Source: Streptomyces sp. ST2-7A (GTDB lineage: Bacteria; Actinomycetota; Actinomycetes; Streptomycetales; Streptomycetaceae). Taken from it: a stretch of 64,000 nucleotides of DNA. The position numbers and the translations under genes were made by a program. The notes beneath the pieces were generated by a model, which saw only the letters and a list, made by a program, of their open reading frames with translations, ran no database searches and was not told where the DNA came from. The stretch covers positions 62,001 through 126,000 of the forward strand of contig NZ_JAJUWS010000010.1 in NCBI RefSeq assembly GCF_021390475.1, given 5' to 3'. Of the stretch, positions 35,482-44,268 are shown piece after piece (the first letter of the stretch is position 1; the number at the start of each line of letters is the position of its first letter).

Positions 35482-36450
35482 ATGAGCGGACCCGCCTACG
35501 AACGCATCGCCGCGACGTACCGGGAACGGATCCACGCCGGGGACCTGCGGCCCGGCGACCGACTCCCGGCCCAGCAGGCCATGATCCGCGCCCACGGCGT
35601 GGGCCGGGACACCGTGCGCCGCGCCATCGAGGTGCTGCGCGCGGAGGGCCTGCTGGAACCGGGGGTGCCGGGCCGGGCCGCCGTGGTCGCCGGTGGCTCC
35701 ACCCCGGCCGAGCCACTGGAACAGCACCTCGCCCGCGCCTTCCGTGCCCATCGGGTCGTACTGGACGCCCGGGAACCGTTCCCCCGCCGACTCAGCGAGG
35801 CACTGCTGCACCGGGCCGGCGAGATCACCCGCGCGCCCCGACCCGCGCCCGGCCCGCCCGGCCCGCCCGGCCCCAACCGGACCGACCGGGAGGCGCGCCC
35901 GCGCGCCCCGCGCCCCGAATCGATCCGCCTGCGCCTCCTCATCCCCGACCCCGCCGCGGACCTCCCCCTCCCCCACCTGGTGGGGGACCCCCGCGACCCC
36001 CGCCCGCGCCTGCGCCACCGGGGCCTGCTGCGCACCTACGCCGGCCACATCGAGGACACCCTGTTGCGGTTGAAGGACGAGGGTCTGGTCCCCGACGTGC
36101 GCGTGGAGGTCCGCGGCATGCCGCACCCACCCACCGAGGCCCACTACCTGATCAACGACACCCTGGCGCTGACCGCCCATCTCCACCCCCGACGGACCGT
36201 CGTCACCGACCGCTCCGACGGCACGCTCATGCGGGTGCGGGAACTGCACGGCGAGGACCGGTTCTTCGTCACGGTCCGCGACCGCCGGGCGGGTCCGGTG
36301 GAAGAGGAGTTGTACGGCGGGATGTCGCACTCCTTCGAGGCGTACTGGCAGGAGGGGCGGGACGTGTTCGGCGAGGGCGGCGGGGACCGGATCCCCGAGC
36401 CGCGCCCGGGAGGCGGCACGACCCACGGCCCCGTCCGCCCCCCGTACTGA
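35482..36450 (+). CDS. GntR-type regulator with an unusual C-terminal domain
   Basis: Encodes 322 aa. The N-terminal winged helix is GntR-like (YERIAATYRERIHAGDLRPG, VGRDTVRRAIEVLRAEGLLE). The ~240-residue C-terminal part is not an obvious UTRA or FCD domain; it has a Pro-rich insert (about 115-145) and a segment around YGGMSHSFEAYWQEGRDVF. The ligand is unknown. Leaderless: TAGCGT ends 7 nt before the ATG. Confidence 0.85.
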   Translation: MSGPAYERIAATYRERIHAGDLRPGDRLPAQQAMIRAHGVGRDTVRRAIEVLRAEGLLEPGVPGRAAVVAGGSTPAEPLEQHLARAFRAHRVVLDAREPFPRRLSEALLHRAGEITRAPRPAPGPPGPPGPNRTDREARPRAPRPESIRLRLLIPDPAADLPLPHLVGDPRDPRPRLRHRGLLRTYAGHIEDTLLRLKDEGLVPDVRVEVRGMPHPPTEAHYLINDTLALTAHLHPRRTVVTDRSDGTLMRVRELHGEDRFFVTVRDRRAGPVEEELYGGMSHSFEAYWQEGRDVFGEGGGDRIPEPRPGGGTTHGPVRPPY

Positions 36451-36929
36451 CCCGGAAGCGGGGATGCGCGGAACCGTCCCCGCCGCCGGGGCGCGGAGGA
36501 CCACCCGACGGTCGCCGGCGCCCCGGAGACCGCCGAGGGGAGGAGTGACCGTCCACGGGCCGCCGGCCTTCCGGGAACCACCGGGCCGGGGCCCGCGGAC
36601 CGCCGGACACTCCCGAGCCCGGCGCCGTGAAACCACCGGGGCACCGGGGCACCGGGGCCCATCGGGTCGGGAGCCCCCGAGACCACCCCCGAACCACCGG
36701 AACCACCCCGGAGCCGCCCCGCCCGGGCCCGCGACGGCCCCGGGCGGGACCCCTCGAAGCGATTCGACCCCGTTCGTACCCATTCAGGTACGAAGATCCC
36801 CTTCGGCCGTGTTCCGCCGGCGGCGGACGACCCGGGCGCCGATACTCGATCAAGGGGGTCCCGACCCAGCGGGGTCGGGAACCGAGCCGGCTTCCACTCG
36901 GAAGACCAGAACGCCCCGGAGGATCTCCC
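36451..36929. other. intergenic region with two dyads
   Basis: No gene is supported. It holds a perfect inverted repeat TTCGTACC-N6-GGTACGAA (36773-36794) and a hairpin TCCCGACCC/GGGTCGGGA (36859-36880) in the leader of the DUF1540 gene. Confidence 0.5.
36773..36794. promoter_or_regulatory. perfect 8+8 bp inverted repeat, candidate operator
   Basis: TTCGTACC and GGTACGAA flank the 6-nt spacer CATTCA. It lies between the GntR gene and the DUF1540 gene, about 135 nt before the latter. The size suits a dimeric repressor; the GntR protein just upstream is one candidate. Confidence 0.5.
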
Positions 36930-37223
36930 ATGGCCCTGCAGATGCTTCCCCTGATCAGCGAGTGCACCGCGGCGAGCTGTGCCTTCAACACCGAGCACTC
37001 CTGCCACGCCCCCGCCATCACCGTCGGTAACGTCCAGGACCCCTTGTGCGACACCTATCTGACCGCCTCCGACAAGGGTGGCGACCCCTCCTCCACCGGC
37101 CGGGTCGGCGCCTGCAAGATGGCCGACTGTCGGCACAACGACCACTTCGAGTGCCACGCCCCGGGCATCTCCGTGGGCTACCAGGACGACAAGGTGGACT
37201 GCCTGACCTACGCCACCGCCTGA
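36930..37223 (+). CDS. DUF1540 cysteine-rich protein (two repeats)
   Basis: Encodes 97 aa built of two DUF1540 repeats with regular cysteines: C12-x4-C17-x7-C25-x14-C40 and C62-x4-C67-x7-C75-x15-C91, each with CHAPxIxVG. Four Cys per repeat suggests one metal ion, probably Zn, each. The biological role is not known. ATG 36930 has GGAGGA about 8 nt upstream. Confidence 0.9.
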   Translation: MALQMLPLISECTAASCAFNTEHSCHAPAITVGNVQDPLCDTYLTASDKGGDPSSTGRVGACKMADCRHNDHFECHAPGISVGYQDDKVDCLTYATA

Positions 37224-37256
37224 TCCGCCGTCGGGCCCGGCCCGCCGTCGCCCCGA

Positions 37257-37293
37257 CGCCGGCCGTCCCGCCCCACCGGCGGGACGGCCGGCG
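37257..37293. terminator. 16-bp stem-loop terminator
   Basis: CGCCGGCCGTCCCGCC pairs with GGCGGGACGGCCGGCG over CCACC, 34 nt after the DUF1540 stop. Confidence 0.8.
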
Positions 37294-37306
37294 CGCGTCC
37301 GACCGG

Positions 37307-37456
37307 GTCGCGCCCGCCCGCGCGGAGGCGGGTGTGTTTGCCTGCCACCAGTTCCCGACTCGACAACGTCGCGCCCGCGCGGGAGCGGGTGTTGAGACCA
37401 TCCCCGTCCGGTCCGGCGACCGGGTCGCGCCCGCCCGCGCGGGGGCGGGCGCCACG
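37307..37456. repeat. three degenerate palindromic repeats (CRISPR-like spacing)
   Basis: Copies begin at 37307, 37368 and 37424, each with GTCGCGCCCG followed by a GC hairpin such as CCCGCC...GGCGGG, and about 30-33 nt long. Copy 2 lacks 4 nt. The intervals of 61 and 56 nt with unique sequence between resemble a short type I-E array, but the repeats differ at several positions and no cas gene is present. The rest of 37457-37816 shows no gene. Confidence 0.5.
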
Positions 37457-37816
37457 GGCCCCGCGAGCACGGCCGTCCCCCCGGACGGCCCGGCCGAGCC
37501 GGAAGGCGGGACCGTCCGACCGACGCACGCGCAGAGGACCTCCGGCCGCTCCGACGGGCCCTCGACGCCCGACGCACCCGTCCGTCCCGACGCCCGGCGG
37601 ACCGACGCACGCGCCCGTCGCGTCATCGACGTTCACCTCCCGGGGTGACCCCGGGATGTCCCCCACCCGCCCCGCGATCGCACGCCCCGATCTCCCCTCG
37701 CCGGTCCGCCGGGGGTTCGGGGAGACCCCTTAGGCTTGCCCCGGGACGCGCGACCGACCGGCCGCCCCCGCACGGCGCGCGGCGGCCGCCGCCCGGACGA
37801 CGAAAGAGGCACCCCC

Positions 37817-38236
37817 ATGACCGGCCCGGTTCCGGAGAGCCACGAGCCCGCCCACGACCCGGAGGTCCTGCAGCTCGCGGCGAAGGTCTTCGAACTGGCC
37901 CGCAACGGGGACACCGACACGGTGGCCGCCTACGTCGACGCCGGGGTGCCGCCGAACCTCTGCAACGAGAAGGGCGACACCCTCCTCATGCTCGCCGCCT
38001 ACCACGGCCACCCGACCACCGTGCGGGTGCTGCTGGAGCGCGGGGCCGACCCGGGGCGGGCCAACGATCGGGGCCAGACCCCCATGGCGGGCGCCGTGTT
38101 CAAGGGGGAGGAGGAGGTCGTGCGGGTGCTGTTGGAGGCGGGCGCCGATCCGGCCGCCGGACAGCCCTCCGCGATCGAGACGGCCCGGATGTTCGCCAAG
38201 ACCGATCTGCTGCTGCTCTTCGGCACCGACTCCTGA
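37817..38236 (+). CDS. ankyrin-repeat protein
   Basis: Encodes 139 aa, mostly ankyrin repeats: GDTLLMLAAYHGHPTTVRVL (55-74) and GQTPMAGAVFKGEEEVVRVL, each ending LLExGADP. It is a soluble protein-binding scaffold; the partner is unknown. ATG 37817 follows GAAAGAGG at 7 nt. It converges on hemC with only 34 bp between. Confidence 0.92.
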   Translation: MTGPVPESHEPAHDPEVLQLAAKVFELARNGDTDTVAAYVDAGVPPNLCNEKGDTLLMLAAYHGHPTTVRVLLERGADPGRANDRGQTPMAGAVFKGEEEVVRVLLEAGADPAAGQPSAIETARMFAKTDLLLLFGTDS

Positions 38237-38270
38237 TCCACCCCGACCGGGGCATCCGGCCGGTGTGCGG

Positions 38271-39206
38271 TCAGTGCGTGATGCCGTCGATCAGGTCCCG
38301 GGCGCCCTGCCGCAGCAGCGCCACCGCCACCGAGGTGCCCAGCGTCGCCGGGTCCAGCCGGCCGGCCTCCTCCGAGGCGGAGAGCGTCACCTTGCCGTCG
38401 GGGCTGAACACCATCGCGCTCAGCGACAGTTCGCCCTCCGCGTCGGTTCGCGCCCAGCCGGCGATCGGGCTGTTGCAGTGCCCCTGGAGAACGTGCAGCA
38501 GTGTCCGCTCCGCCGTGGTCTCCCGGTGGGTGGCGGGGTGGTTGAGGTCGCTCACCACGTCGATGAGGTCGCTGTCGTCCTCCCGGCACTGCAGGGCCAG
38601 CACACCCGCGCCGATCGGCGGCATCATCTCCTCGGTGGAGAGCACCCGGGTGATCACGTCGGGGCGCCCGATCCGTTCCAGGCCGGAGACGGCCAGCAGC
38701 AGGGCGTCGGCCTCGCCCGCCGCCAACTTCTCCAGTCGCCGGTTGGCGTTGCCGCGCATCGGCACGCACTCCAGATGCGGGTGGGCGGCGGACAGTTGCG
38801 CGACCCGGCGCACGGAGGAGGTGCCGATCCGGGAGCCCGGCGGGAGGTCTGCGAGGTCGAGACCGCCGGGGTGGATGAGTGCGTCGCGGACATCGTCCCG
38901 CTCCAGGAACGCCGCGAAGGTCGTTCCCGCCGGCAGCGGCCGGTCGGCGGGGATGTCCTTGACGCAGTGCACCGCCAGGTCGGCCTCACCGGCGAGCAGG
39001 GCCGCGTCCACCTCCTTGGTGAACGCCCCCTTCCCCTCCACCAACGACAGGTCCCCCATCCACCGGTCCCCGGTGGTGCGCACCGGCACCACCTCGGTGC
39101 GGATGCCGGGGCGCGCGGCGGCCAACTCGGCACGGACACGCTCCACCTGGGCCAACGCCATGGGCGAATCGCGGGAGACGATGCGGATCAGCTCGGGAGC
39201 GGACAT
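38271..39206 (-). CDS. hemC: hydroxymethylbilane synthase (porphobilinogen deaminase)
   Basis: Encodes 311 aa. The catalytic Asp D84 (HCVKDIP) and the dipyrromethane-attachment Cys C244 ([10 protein letters not shown]) are present, so the enzyme should condense four porphobilinogens. It stands alone with no other hem gene, and its cofactor loop reads GHC rather than the common GGC, so it may be an extra copy beside a clustered hemC elsewhere (inference). TATCGT ends 7 nt before the ATG: leaderless. Confidence 0.93.
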   Translation of the reverse strand: MSAPELIRIVSRDSPMALAQVERVRAELAAARPGIRTEVVPVRTTGDRWMGDLSLVEGKGAFTKEVDAALLAGEADLAVHCVKDIPADRPLPAGTTFAAFLERDDVRDALIHPGGLDLADLPPGSRIGTSSVRRVAQLSAAHPHLECVPMRGNANRRLEKLAAGEADALLLAVSGLERIGRPDVITRVLSTEEMMPPIGAGVLALQCREDDSDLIDVVSDLNHPATHRETTAERTLLHVLQGHCNSPIAGWARTDAEGELSLSAMVFSPDGKVTLSASEEAGRLDPATLGTSVAVALLRQGARDLIDGITH

Positions 39207-39260
39207 GCCGGCCACGATAGTCCCCCCGCACCCCTCCCCCGCTCTCCCGGCGTGCGGTCC

Positions 39261-39310
39261 CGGACCACCCCTGCCTCCGAGGCACTTCTCCCGAAGGCAG
39301 GGGTGGTCCG
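39261..39310. repeat. 16-bp inverted repeat upstream of hemC
   Basis: CGGACCACCCCTGCCT and its exact complement flank an 18-nt loop. It lies between hemC and a transposase remnant. It may be a terminator for the remnant side or a leftover of a mobile element end. Confidence 0.55.
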
Positions 39311-39537
39311 GAGCCGTTCGGTCCGGCGCCCGGGCCGATCTCCCGGTCGGGCGCCCGGACCACCGGCGCGTCAGCGGAGGTACCTCCGGGTTCGGGGTCC
39401 CACGATGCCATCCATCCCGCCGGCGCCGAAGTGTTGACGCTGGAAGGAGCGGACGGCCGGGTCGGTGGCGGGCCCAAGAACTCCATCCACCGTGAGCCGG
39501 GCGTTGAGACGATGATGGAGCAGAGCCCGAATCTCTC

Positions 39538-39825
39538 GGCCTGCGGATACGCGCCGATCGCCGCGTCCGGCGCGTCACCGTCCACACGCCGTGGCAGGCG
39601 GCGCACGGTTGCGGCGTGCGGCACCGGTCGCAGGCCGGTGAGCGGATCGGCCGCGAAGCCGAAGACACCCGGCACATGCTGCGGGGCATCCGTGGTCCAC
39701 TCACTGATCGCGATGAGCGAGCGGGCCCCGGTCAGTACCGTCGAGGCGGCCGCGTACAGCAACTCCACCGCCGGATACCGCCGTCCCCGCACATCACGGG
39801 GATCGGCACCGGTGAGCAGCGGAAC
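39538..39825 (-). pseudogene. ISAs1-family transposase remnant (N-terminal part)
   Basis: The minus frame reads VPLLTGADPRDVRGRRYPAV, then [18 protein letters not shown] and [19 protein letters not shown]. This is the N-terminal region of ISAs1-type transposases (usual text: DPRDxRGRRYPL, GARSxxAIxEW, PSExTxRRxLxRxDxDxLD). A stop precedes residue 1, the catalytic part is missing, and conserved residues are changed (LP for LL). Non-functional. Confidence 0.75.
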
Positions 39826-39992
39826 TCAATGTGATCCGGCTGACAGTCCCTCGAATCGGCGCTTGGGTATGCAGTAGCCTCACTCCGGCTGCTGTTCTCC
39901 TGAAAACGCCCGGCCCCACGTCGGAGGAGTTTCCGCGGAATAGTCGCAGCTCCAATGGCAACACTCTCTCAGGACAAGGGGCCAAGTAATTC

Positions 39993-41828
39993 ATGGAATC
40001 CAGCCACGTACACCCGGCGAATCCACAGGCCGCGGAAACCCTCCCACAGACGTCGGAAAACTACAGGAATGCGACGATTCGCCGCCCCGAGGTGCGTATC
40101 GAGAAGTGGGGCAAATGGGAGATCGAGTACGAGTTCACGCCCGCGTCGGGCGACCATGGAAACCTTCTCGTCGTTTTCTCCTCCGTAGGCTCGAAGTACG
40201 GATTCGGAAAAGCCCTCTCAGGCGTCCAGTGCAACGTCCTGCGGATACGTGACCGGTTCGACGGAGGAACGTCCTATTACGTGTGCCGGGACATGGACTT
40301 CTCCGTTTCCGACGCGGTCGAGGAGCTGATCTCCGCCTACGCGGAGAAGCTGGGCCTGTCGCGTGACGCGGTAGTTCTCGCCGGGTCCTCCAAGGGAGGC
40401 AGCGCCGCGATCTTCTACGGCCTGAAGTACGGCTACCGGAACATCGTCGCCTCAACCCCGCAGTACTTCATCGGCAGTTACTCGCATGGGCACGGAGTCC
40501 TCGGCGCGTACGTTCTCGGCGAGGGAGAGCCCCGGGAGAATGTGGACACACTCGACGCCGTGCTGCCGACACTGCTGGCCGAGGACGAGGACCATGACCG
40601 CAACATCTACCTTGTCTCATCCACCCGGGACTACCAGTACGAGCAGGAAGTCGTCCACTTCCTCCCGGCCTTGCGGAAATACTCCAACTTCAACTTGGTC
40701 ATGGTGGAGTCCCCCACCTTGGTCAAACACGCAGAGGTAACGCGGCAGGGCCTTTCCGCGATTCTGAGCATCATCTACGCGCTGACCGAAGGCGCCGCTC
40801 CGAGATGGGGAGAGGTCCGGATCGGCTCCAATGACGTGGACGAGCCCGCCGCGGCCACGTACCTGGCGAATCTCCGGACGCGGGACACCGCGCTGGCCGT
40901 CCTGACAGGCGCCGACCTTACACACCGGCAGGCCGGATTGACGGGTCATGCCTTCATACCCGGCGCGGCCGCTGCCACGGAGGAGTCCGGGAACGCCGGG
41001 TCGCGGGAGACCAAGCAGCTCGTTCTTGTGCGGGACAGGAAAGCCTGGATAGTCGATGCGGAAACCGTGCCGGTGGACCAGCTCTATCTCAAGTACTTCG
41101 ACACCTACTTCACCGCGTACAGGGACGGCGGGTTCGCGTGCGATGCGTGGGAATTGTTCGAGTCTTTGCCCCAAGGCGTATATGACGTGTTCGCCCGGGT
41201 GATGAGCGAGAGCGAGGCCATCGACCGAAGGGTTCCCCTGGTTGCATACGAGTCGATCGACCGCCGAAGTGCCTCCCATGGCTTCGAAGTCGTACTCAAA
41301 GGCGATCAGCAGGGCGTCCGGCTGATCAAACGCAGCCTCGCGGACGGCGGTCCCGGCGGGACCGTATTCTCGCTGCAGCGCTTTCTGATGGACGGCCAGA
41401 AGCTGCGTGTGTACGGCGTCTTCTACCTCCCCGGTCGCAACGCGGACCACAGGAACCACGCCTCGTACTACCTGACACTGCAAGGCCCGGATACCGCCCA
41501 CACCTTCGATCTCAAGCCCCTGCGGATGACCGAGAAGGTCAATCCGCATGTAGGGCCGGGTGACTTCGGCTCGTACGGATACGGGTTCTTCACCTCACCG
41601 GACGGCAAGGGCGTCGACCTCTCCGCTCTCCCGGCGGGCACCTACACCGTCCGGGTCACGATGAGCGCCGGCGGTGCCCTGTTCTCCCACCAGGCGGGCC
41701 GCGTCGACCTGCGTCAGGACGGCGTCACGTCGAGCGCCTACGCAAACGGCACCCGGGGAGACGCCAAGACCAGCGGGCGGAGGTCTCTACGGGCCAGGCT
41801 TTGGCGCTCCTCGGAGAGCGATTCGTGA
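39993..41828 (+). CDS. alpha/beta-hydrolase fold protein with C-terminal beta-rich domains, IS-flanked
   Basis: Encodes 611 aa. Residues ~45-270 look like an alpha/beta hydrolase: nucleophile elbow AGSSKGGSAA with S133, D213 in VSSTRDYQYE and H246 in LVKHAE form a plausible triad. The architecture resembles Asp2-like acyl-transfer/hydrolase proteins that modify surface glycans. The remaining ~340 residues appear beta-rich, with YDVFARVMSE (~395) and LPAGTYTVRVTMSAGG (~548) segments like carbohydrate/wall-polymer sandwiches. No signal peptide. The gene has many A/T-ending codons unlike its neighbours and sits between two transposase remnants, so it was probably acquired. The ribosome site is modest (AAGGGG, 12 nt). 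I cannot name the substrate. Confidence 0.75.
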   Translation: MESSHVHPANPQAAETLPQTSENYRNATIRRPEVRIEKWGKWEIEYEFTPASGDHGNLLVVFSSVGSKYGFGKALSGVQCNVLRIRDRFDGGTSYYVCRDMDFSVSDAVEELISAYAEKLGLSRDAVVLAGSSKGGSAAIFYGLKYGYRNIVASTPQYFIGSYSHGHGVLGAYVLGEGEPRENVDTLDAVLPTLLAEDEDHDRNIYLVSSTRDYQYEQEVVHFLPALRKYSNFNLVMVESPTLVKHAEVTRQGLSAILSIIYALTEGAAPRWGEVRIGSNDVDEPAAATYLANLRTRDTALAVLTGADLTHRQAGLTGHAFIPGAAAATEESGNAGSRETKQLVLVRDRKAWIVDAETVPVDQLYLKYFDTYFTAYRDGGFACDAWELFESLPQGVYDVFARVMSESEAIDRRVPLVAYESIDRRSASHGFEVVLKGDQQGVRLIKRSLADGGPGGTVFSLQRFLMDGQKLRVYGVFYLPGRNADHRNHASYYLTLQGPDTAHTFDLKPLRMTEKVNPHVGPGDFGSYGYGFFTSPDGKGVDLSALPAGTYTVRVTMSAGGALFSHQAGRVDLRQDGVTSSAYANGTRGDAKTSGRRSLRARLWRSSESDS

Positions 41829-41917
41829 CTTGATGTCCATTCTTGGGTGAAGCCGGGGCGGGGCCGCTGGCCGCGGTGCTCGGTCGACCACTGCTTCCGG
41901 GTGATGGCCACGACCGG

Positions 41918-42055
41918 ACCACCGCCCGCGCCGAGGTCTTCACCTTCATCGAGACCTTCCACAACCGCCGCCGCCTGCGCAAGCACAAGGCCTTCGGCCA
42001 CCTCACCCCGGCCGGAGACCGGGCAGCGGCATCAACACGCCCTCGCGGCACAACC
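41918..42055 (+). pseudogene. IS3-family transposase C-terminal remnant
   Basis: The frame TTARAEVFTFIETFHNRRRL, RKHKAFGHLTP is the conserved end of IS3-type DDE transposases (FIExFYNRRRLHxxLGYLTP). The next residues, usually AETRQRHQHALAA, continue in another frame (PETGQRHQHALAAQ), so the remnant is also frameshifted. The catalytic core is absent. Confidence 0.78.
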
Positions 42056-42250
42056 AACGAGTGTCCAGGACCACGGGGAAACTTCACCCTGGCGGAGCCC
42101 ACCGACAACGCCGCTTCCCGGCGACCCGTGGAGTGCGTCCCGAGAGCACTTCCACCAGGAGGCCGGGCCCGGATGACGACAGGTGTCGTGCAAATACGAG
42201 ACCCATCGCGCCCGGGCTCCGCCATCCGGCCCGGGGCGGATGGGCACATC

Positions 42251-42268
42251 TGCAAGCATCCGCTTGCA
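42251..42268 (+). promoter_or_regulatory. operator dyad at the XRE regulator promoter
   Basis: TGCAAGC-ATCC-GCTTGCA is a perfect 7+7 bp dyad ending 12 nt before the first ATG of the XRE gene, overlapping the expected -35 to -10 region (AATTGTTAGCA follows). This is an ideal position for autorepression by the XRE protein. Confidence 0.6.
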
Positions 42269-42280
42269 ATTGTTAGCACG

Positions 42281-42733
42281 ATGCCGCACAGTGGGGGCAT
42301 GGGATCGTTCGAGGGCGGTGGACTGGGGGCTTTCCTGCGGGAGCAGCGCCGGCAGGCGAAGTTGTCGCTGCGTCAACTCGCCGACGCGGCCGGTGTCTCC
42401 AACCCCTACCTCAGCCAGATCGAGCGCGGACTGCGCAAGCCGAGCGCCGAGATCCTCCAACAGATCGCCAAGGGGCTGGAGATCTCGGCGGAGACGCTGT
42501 ACGTCCGTGCCGGGATTCTCGACGAGCGGGGCCACGACGGGGCGGACCCACCCGATTCCGGGGAATCCGGCGTGCGGACGGCGGTGTTGGCCGATCCCGG
42601 GCTCACCGACGAGCAGAAGCAGGCGCTGCTGCGCATCCACGAGGCGTTCCGCCACGAGAATGCCGCCGGCGCCGGCGGGGAGAAGCCCGACACCGGGTCC
42701 TCACCCACCGAACCCCCCGTCACGGGAAGTTGA
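42281..42733 (+). CDS. XRE-family helix-turn-helix regulator
   Basis: Encodes 150 aa. The HTH reads LSLRQLADAAGVSNPYLSQI (28-47) followed by ERGLRKPSAEILQQIAKGLE. The C-terminal half is short and helical (GLTDEQKQALLRIHEAFRHE). It matches the regulator (Rv0474-type) that precedes hbhA in mycobacteria. ATG 42281 begins right after the promoter; ATG 42299 is an alternative. A dyad at 42251-42268 suggests autoregulation. Confidence 0.9.
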   Translation: MPHSGGMGSFEGGGLGAFLREQRRQAKLSLRQLADAAGVSNPYLSQIERGLRKPSAEILQQIAKGLEISAETLYVRAGILDERGHDGADPPDSGESGVRTAVLADPGLTDEQKQALLRIHEAFRHENAAGAGGEKPDTGSSPTEPPVTGS

Positions 42734-42887
42734 GGGGGCGAGGGGCCCGGGTCGTCGGCACCGCCGGCGGGCCCGTCACCGGGGCCGGGGCGGGAACCGT
42801 CCCCGCCGGGGACGCGGGCACGGCGACGAGCACGACGACATGAACGAACACCAGCACGATCACGATGAGGACGTTCCGGGAGGAACC

Positions 42888-43346
42888 ATGACCGTCACCG
42901 AGGACATCCGGAAGAACCTGAACGAGGCCACCCCGCTGTACGTGGTCGCGGGGGCCGCCGACCTGGCGGCCGAGAAGCTGCGGGAGCTGCCCTCCTCGCT
43001 GGAGCGGCTGCGCGAGGAGACCCCCGAGCGCCTGCGCGAGGTCCGCGAGAACGAGCTGCCGAAGCTGCGTGACCGCGCCCGCGAGCTGGCCGAGCAGGGG
43101 CGCGAGACGGCCCGCGAGTACGCCGGGAAGGCCCGCGAGACCTACGAGGAGCTGGCCGTGCGCGGCCGGGGCGCCGTGGACCAGTGGCGTACGCAGCGCG
43201 AGGAGGCCGCCGAGGACAAGGGCGACGGGGCCGACGGGGCCGACGCCCCCGAGGTCACCGTGGAGCGGGTGACCGACCCCACCCCCGGGACCACCGGGAC
43301 CGCGACCGGGGACGGCGCGACCGACACCGGCACCGAGGCGCGCTGA
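42888..43346 (+). CDS. HbhA-like coiled-coil protein
   Basis: Encodes 152 aa. It starts MTVTEDIRKNLNEATPLYVV, then AGAADLAAEKLRELPSSLER, then a continuous charged coiled coil to about residue 105. The start resembles mycobacterial heparin-binding hemagglutinin (LLAALGAADLAxxxVxEL). It lacks the Lys/Ala/Pro-rich C-terminal heparin-binding tail and ends instead in an acidic Asp/Gly/Thr tail, so adhesion is unlikely; membrane or lipid association is inferred. GGGAGGAAC gives a good ribosome site. Confidence 0.82.
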   Translation: MTVTEDIRKNLNEATPLYVVAGAADLAAEKLRELPSSLERLREETPERLREVRENELPKLRDRARELAEQGRETAREYAGKARETYEELAVRGRGAVDQWRTQREEAAEDKGDGADGADAPEVTVERVTDPTPGTTGTATGDGATDTGTEAR

Positions 43347-43615
43347 GTTCGGCGCCGGGCGTCCCCGCGGCACCACACGCCGCACACCCGCGTCCCGTGC
43401 CGCTGTGCCGCGTCCCGTTCCGGCGGGGCGCGGCACAGCGGCACACGGGACACGGGACACGACACGCGGCACCGCACGACGACACGACCCACCGCCGTTC
43501 CGGGGCGAAGCACCCCGGAACGTTGGGTGACCGGTCCCCACCGGGTAGCGTTGAGGGGACCGACCGGCGGCCCGACCGGTGACCGCCCGGCGATTCGACA
43601 GGATGGTGAACGGCG

Positions 43616-43960
43616 ATGCTGTTGCAGGGCTTCTCCTCGTTGATGAGCCTCGTGTACCTGGGGTTGTTGGTGCTGAGCATCTTCGCCCTGGTGCACGCCG
43701 TCATGCAGCGCGAGGACGCCTTCCGCGCCGCCGACAAGAAGACCAAGCCCTTCTGGCTGGTCATCCTGGGCGTGTCGGTGGCGGTGCAACTGTTCGTCCC
43801 GGGATTCCTGCTGCTGACGCTCGCCGGCACGATCGCGGCGATCGTCTACATCGTGGATGTTCGCCCGGCCATCGCCGCGGTCGGCGGTGCCGGCGGCGGC
43901 GGTCGGGGCGGCTGGAGCAGCAGCGACGGTCCCTACGGCCCGTACAACGGCGGTCGGTGA
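43616..43960 (+). CDS. DUF2516 small membrane protein
   Basis: Encodes 114 aa with two to three membrane helices (LVYLGLLVLSIFALVHAVM, FWLVILGVSVAVQLFVPGFL and the following segment) and a Gly-rich tail GGAGGGGRGGWSSSDGPYG. It corresponds to Rv0476, the gene after hbhA. Function unknown; the conserved linkage suggests work with the HbhA-like protein at the membrane. Confidence 0.88.
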   Translation: MLLQGFSSLMSLVYLGLLVLSIFALVHAVMQREDAFRAADKKTKPFWLVILGVSVAVQLFVPGFLLLTLAGTIAAIVYIVDVRPAIAAVGGAGGGGRGGWSSSDGPYGPYNGGR

Positions 43961-44080
43961 GACCACTTCCGTCGGGATCGCCGCCGTGGGAATCGCCGCC
44001 GGGGAGGTCGCTTCCGGGGGCCCGCACGGCGGGTGGGCGGACGGACGGACCGAAAGCACGTCGGGCGCGTGACATCGAGT

Positions 44081-44110
44081 GAGGGGCGGGGACGACAGTC
44101 CCCGCCCCTC
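44081..44110. terminator. 13-bp stem-loop terminator
   Basis: GAGGGGCGGGGAC pairs with GTCCCCGCCCCTC over GACA, after the DUF2516 gene. It is followed by a lower-GC stretch (44120-44250) that should hold the promoter of the DUF47 gene. Confidence 0.8.
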
Positions 44111-44268
44111 GGCGTGTCGTCCTAAAACGATCAAGAGATGATCGCTCCAGGACGTTCAAGGTGCTCCGGATGCGGGAAATCTCACCCCTGGAAGTGGTGA
44201 GCATTGGACTAAATATGCCCTTAGCATCTTCGGGTTACCACCGCCCGATGAATCGCAGAGGACGTCCA

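Noticed and set aside
37307..37456. Functional CRISPR array
   Set aside because: Only three units, differing in length and sequence, with no cas gene or leader in the window; listed as degenerate palindromic repeats instead.
42888..43346. True heparin-binding adhesin
   Set aside because: The Lys/Ala/Pro tail that binds heparin in mycobacterial HbhA is absent, replaced by an acidic tail.
44120..44268. PHO boxes upstream of the DUF47 gene
   Set aside because: Some GATCAAG/GTTCAAG pieces but no 11-nt direct-repeat pair matching the consensus.
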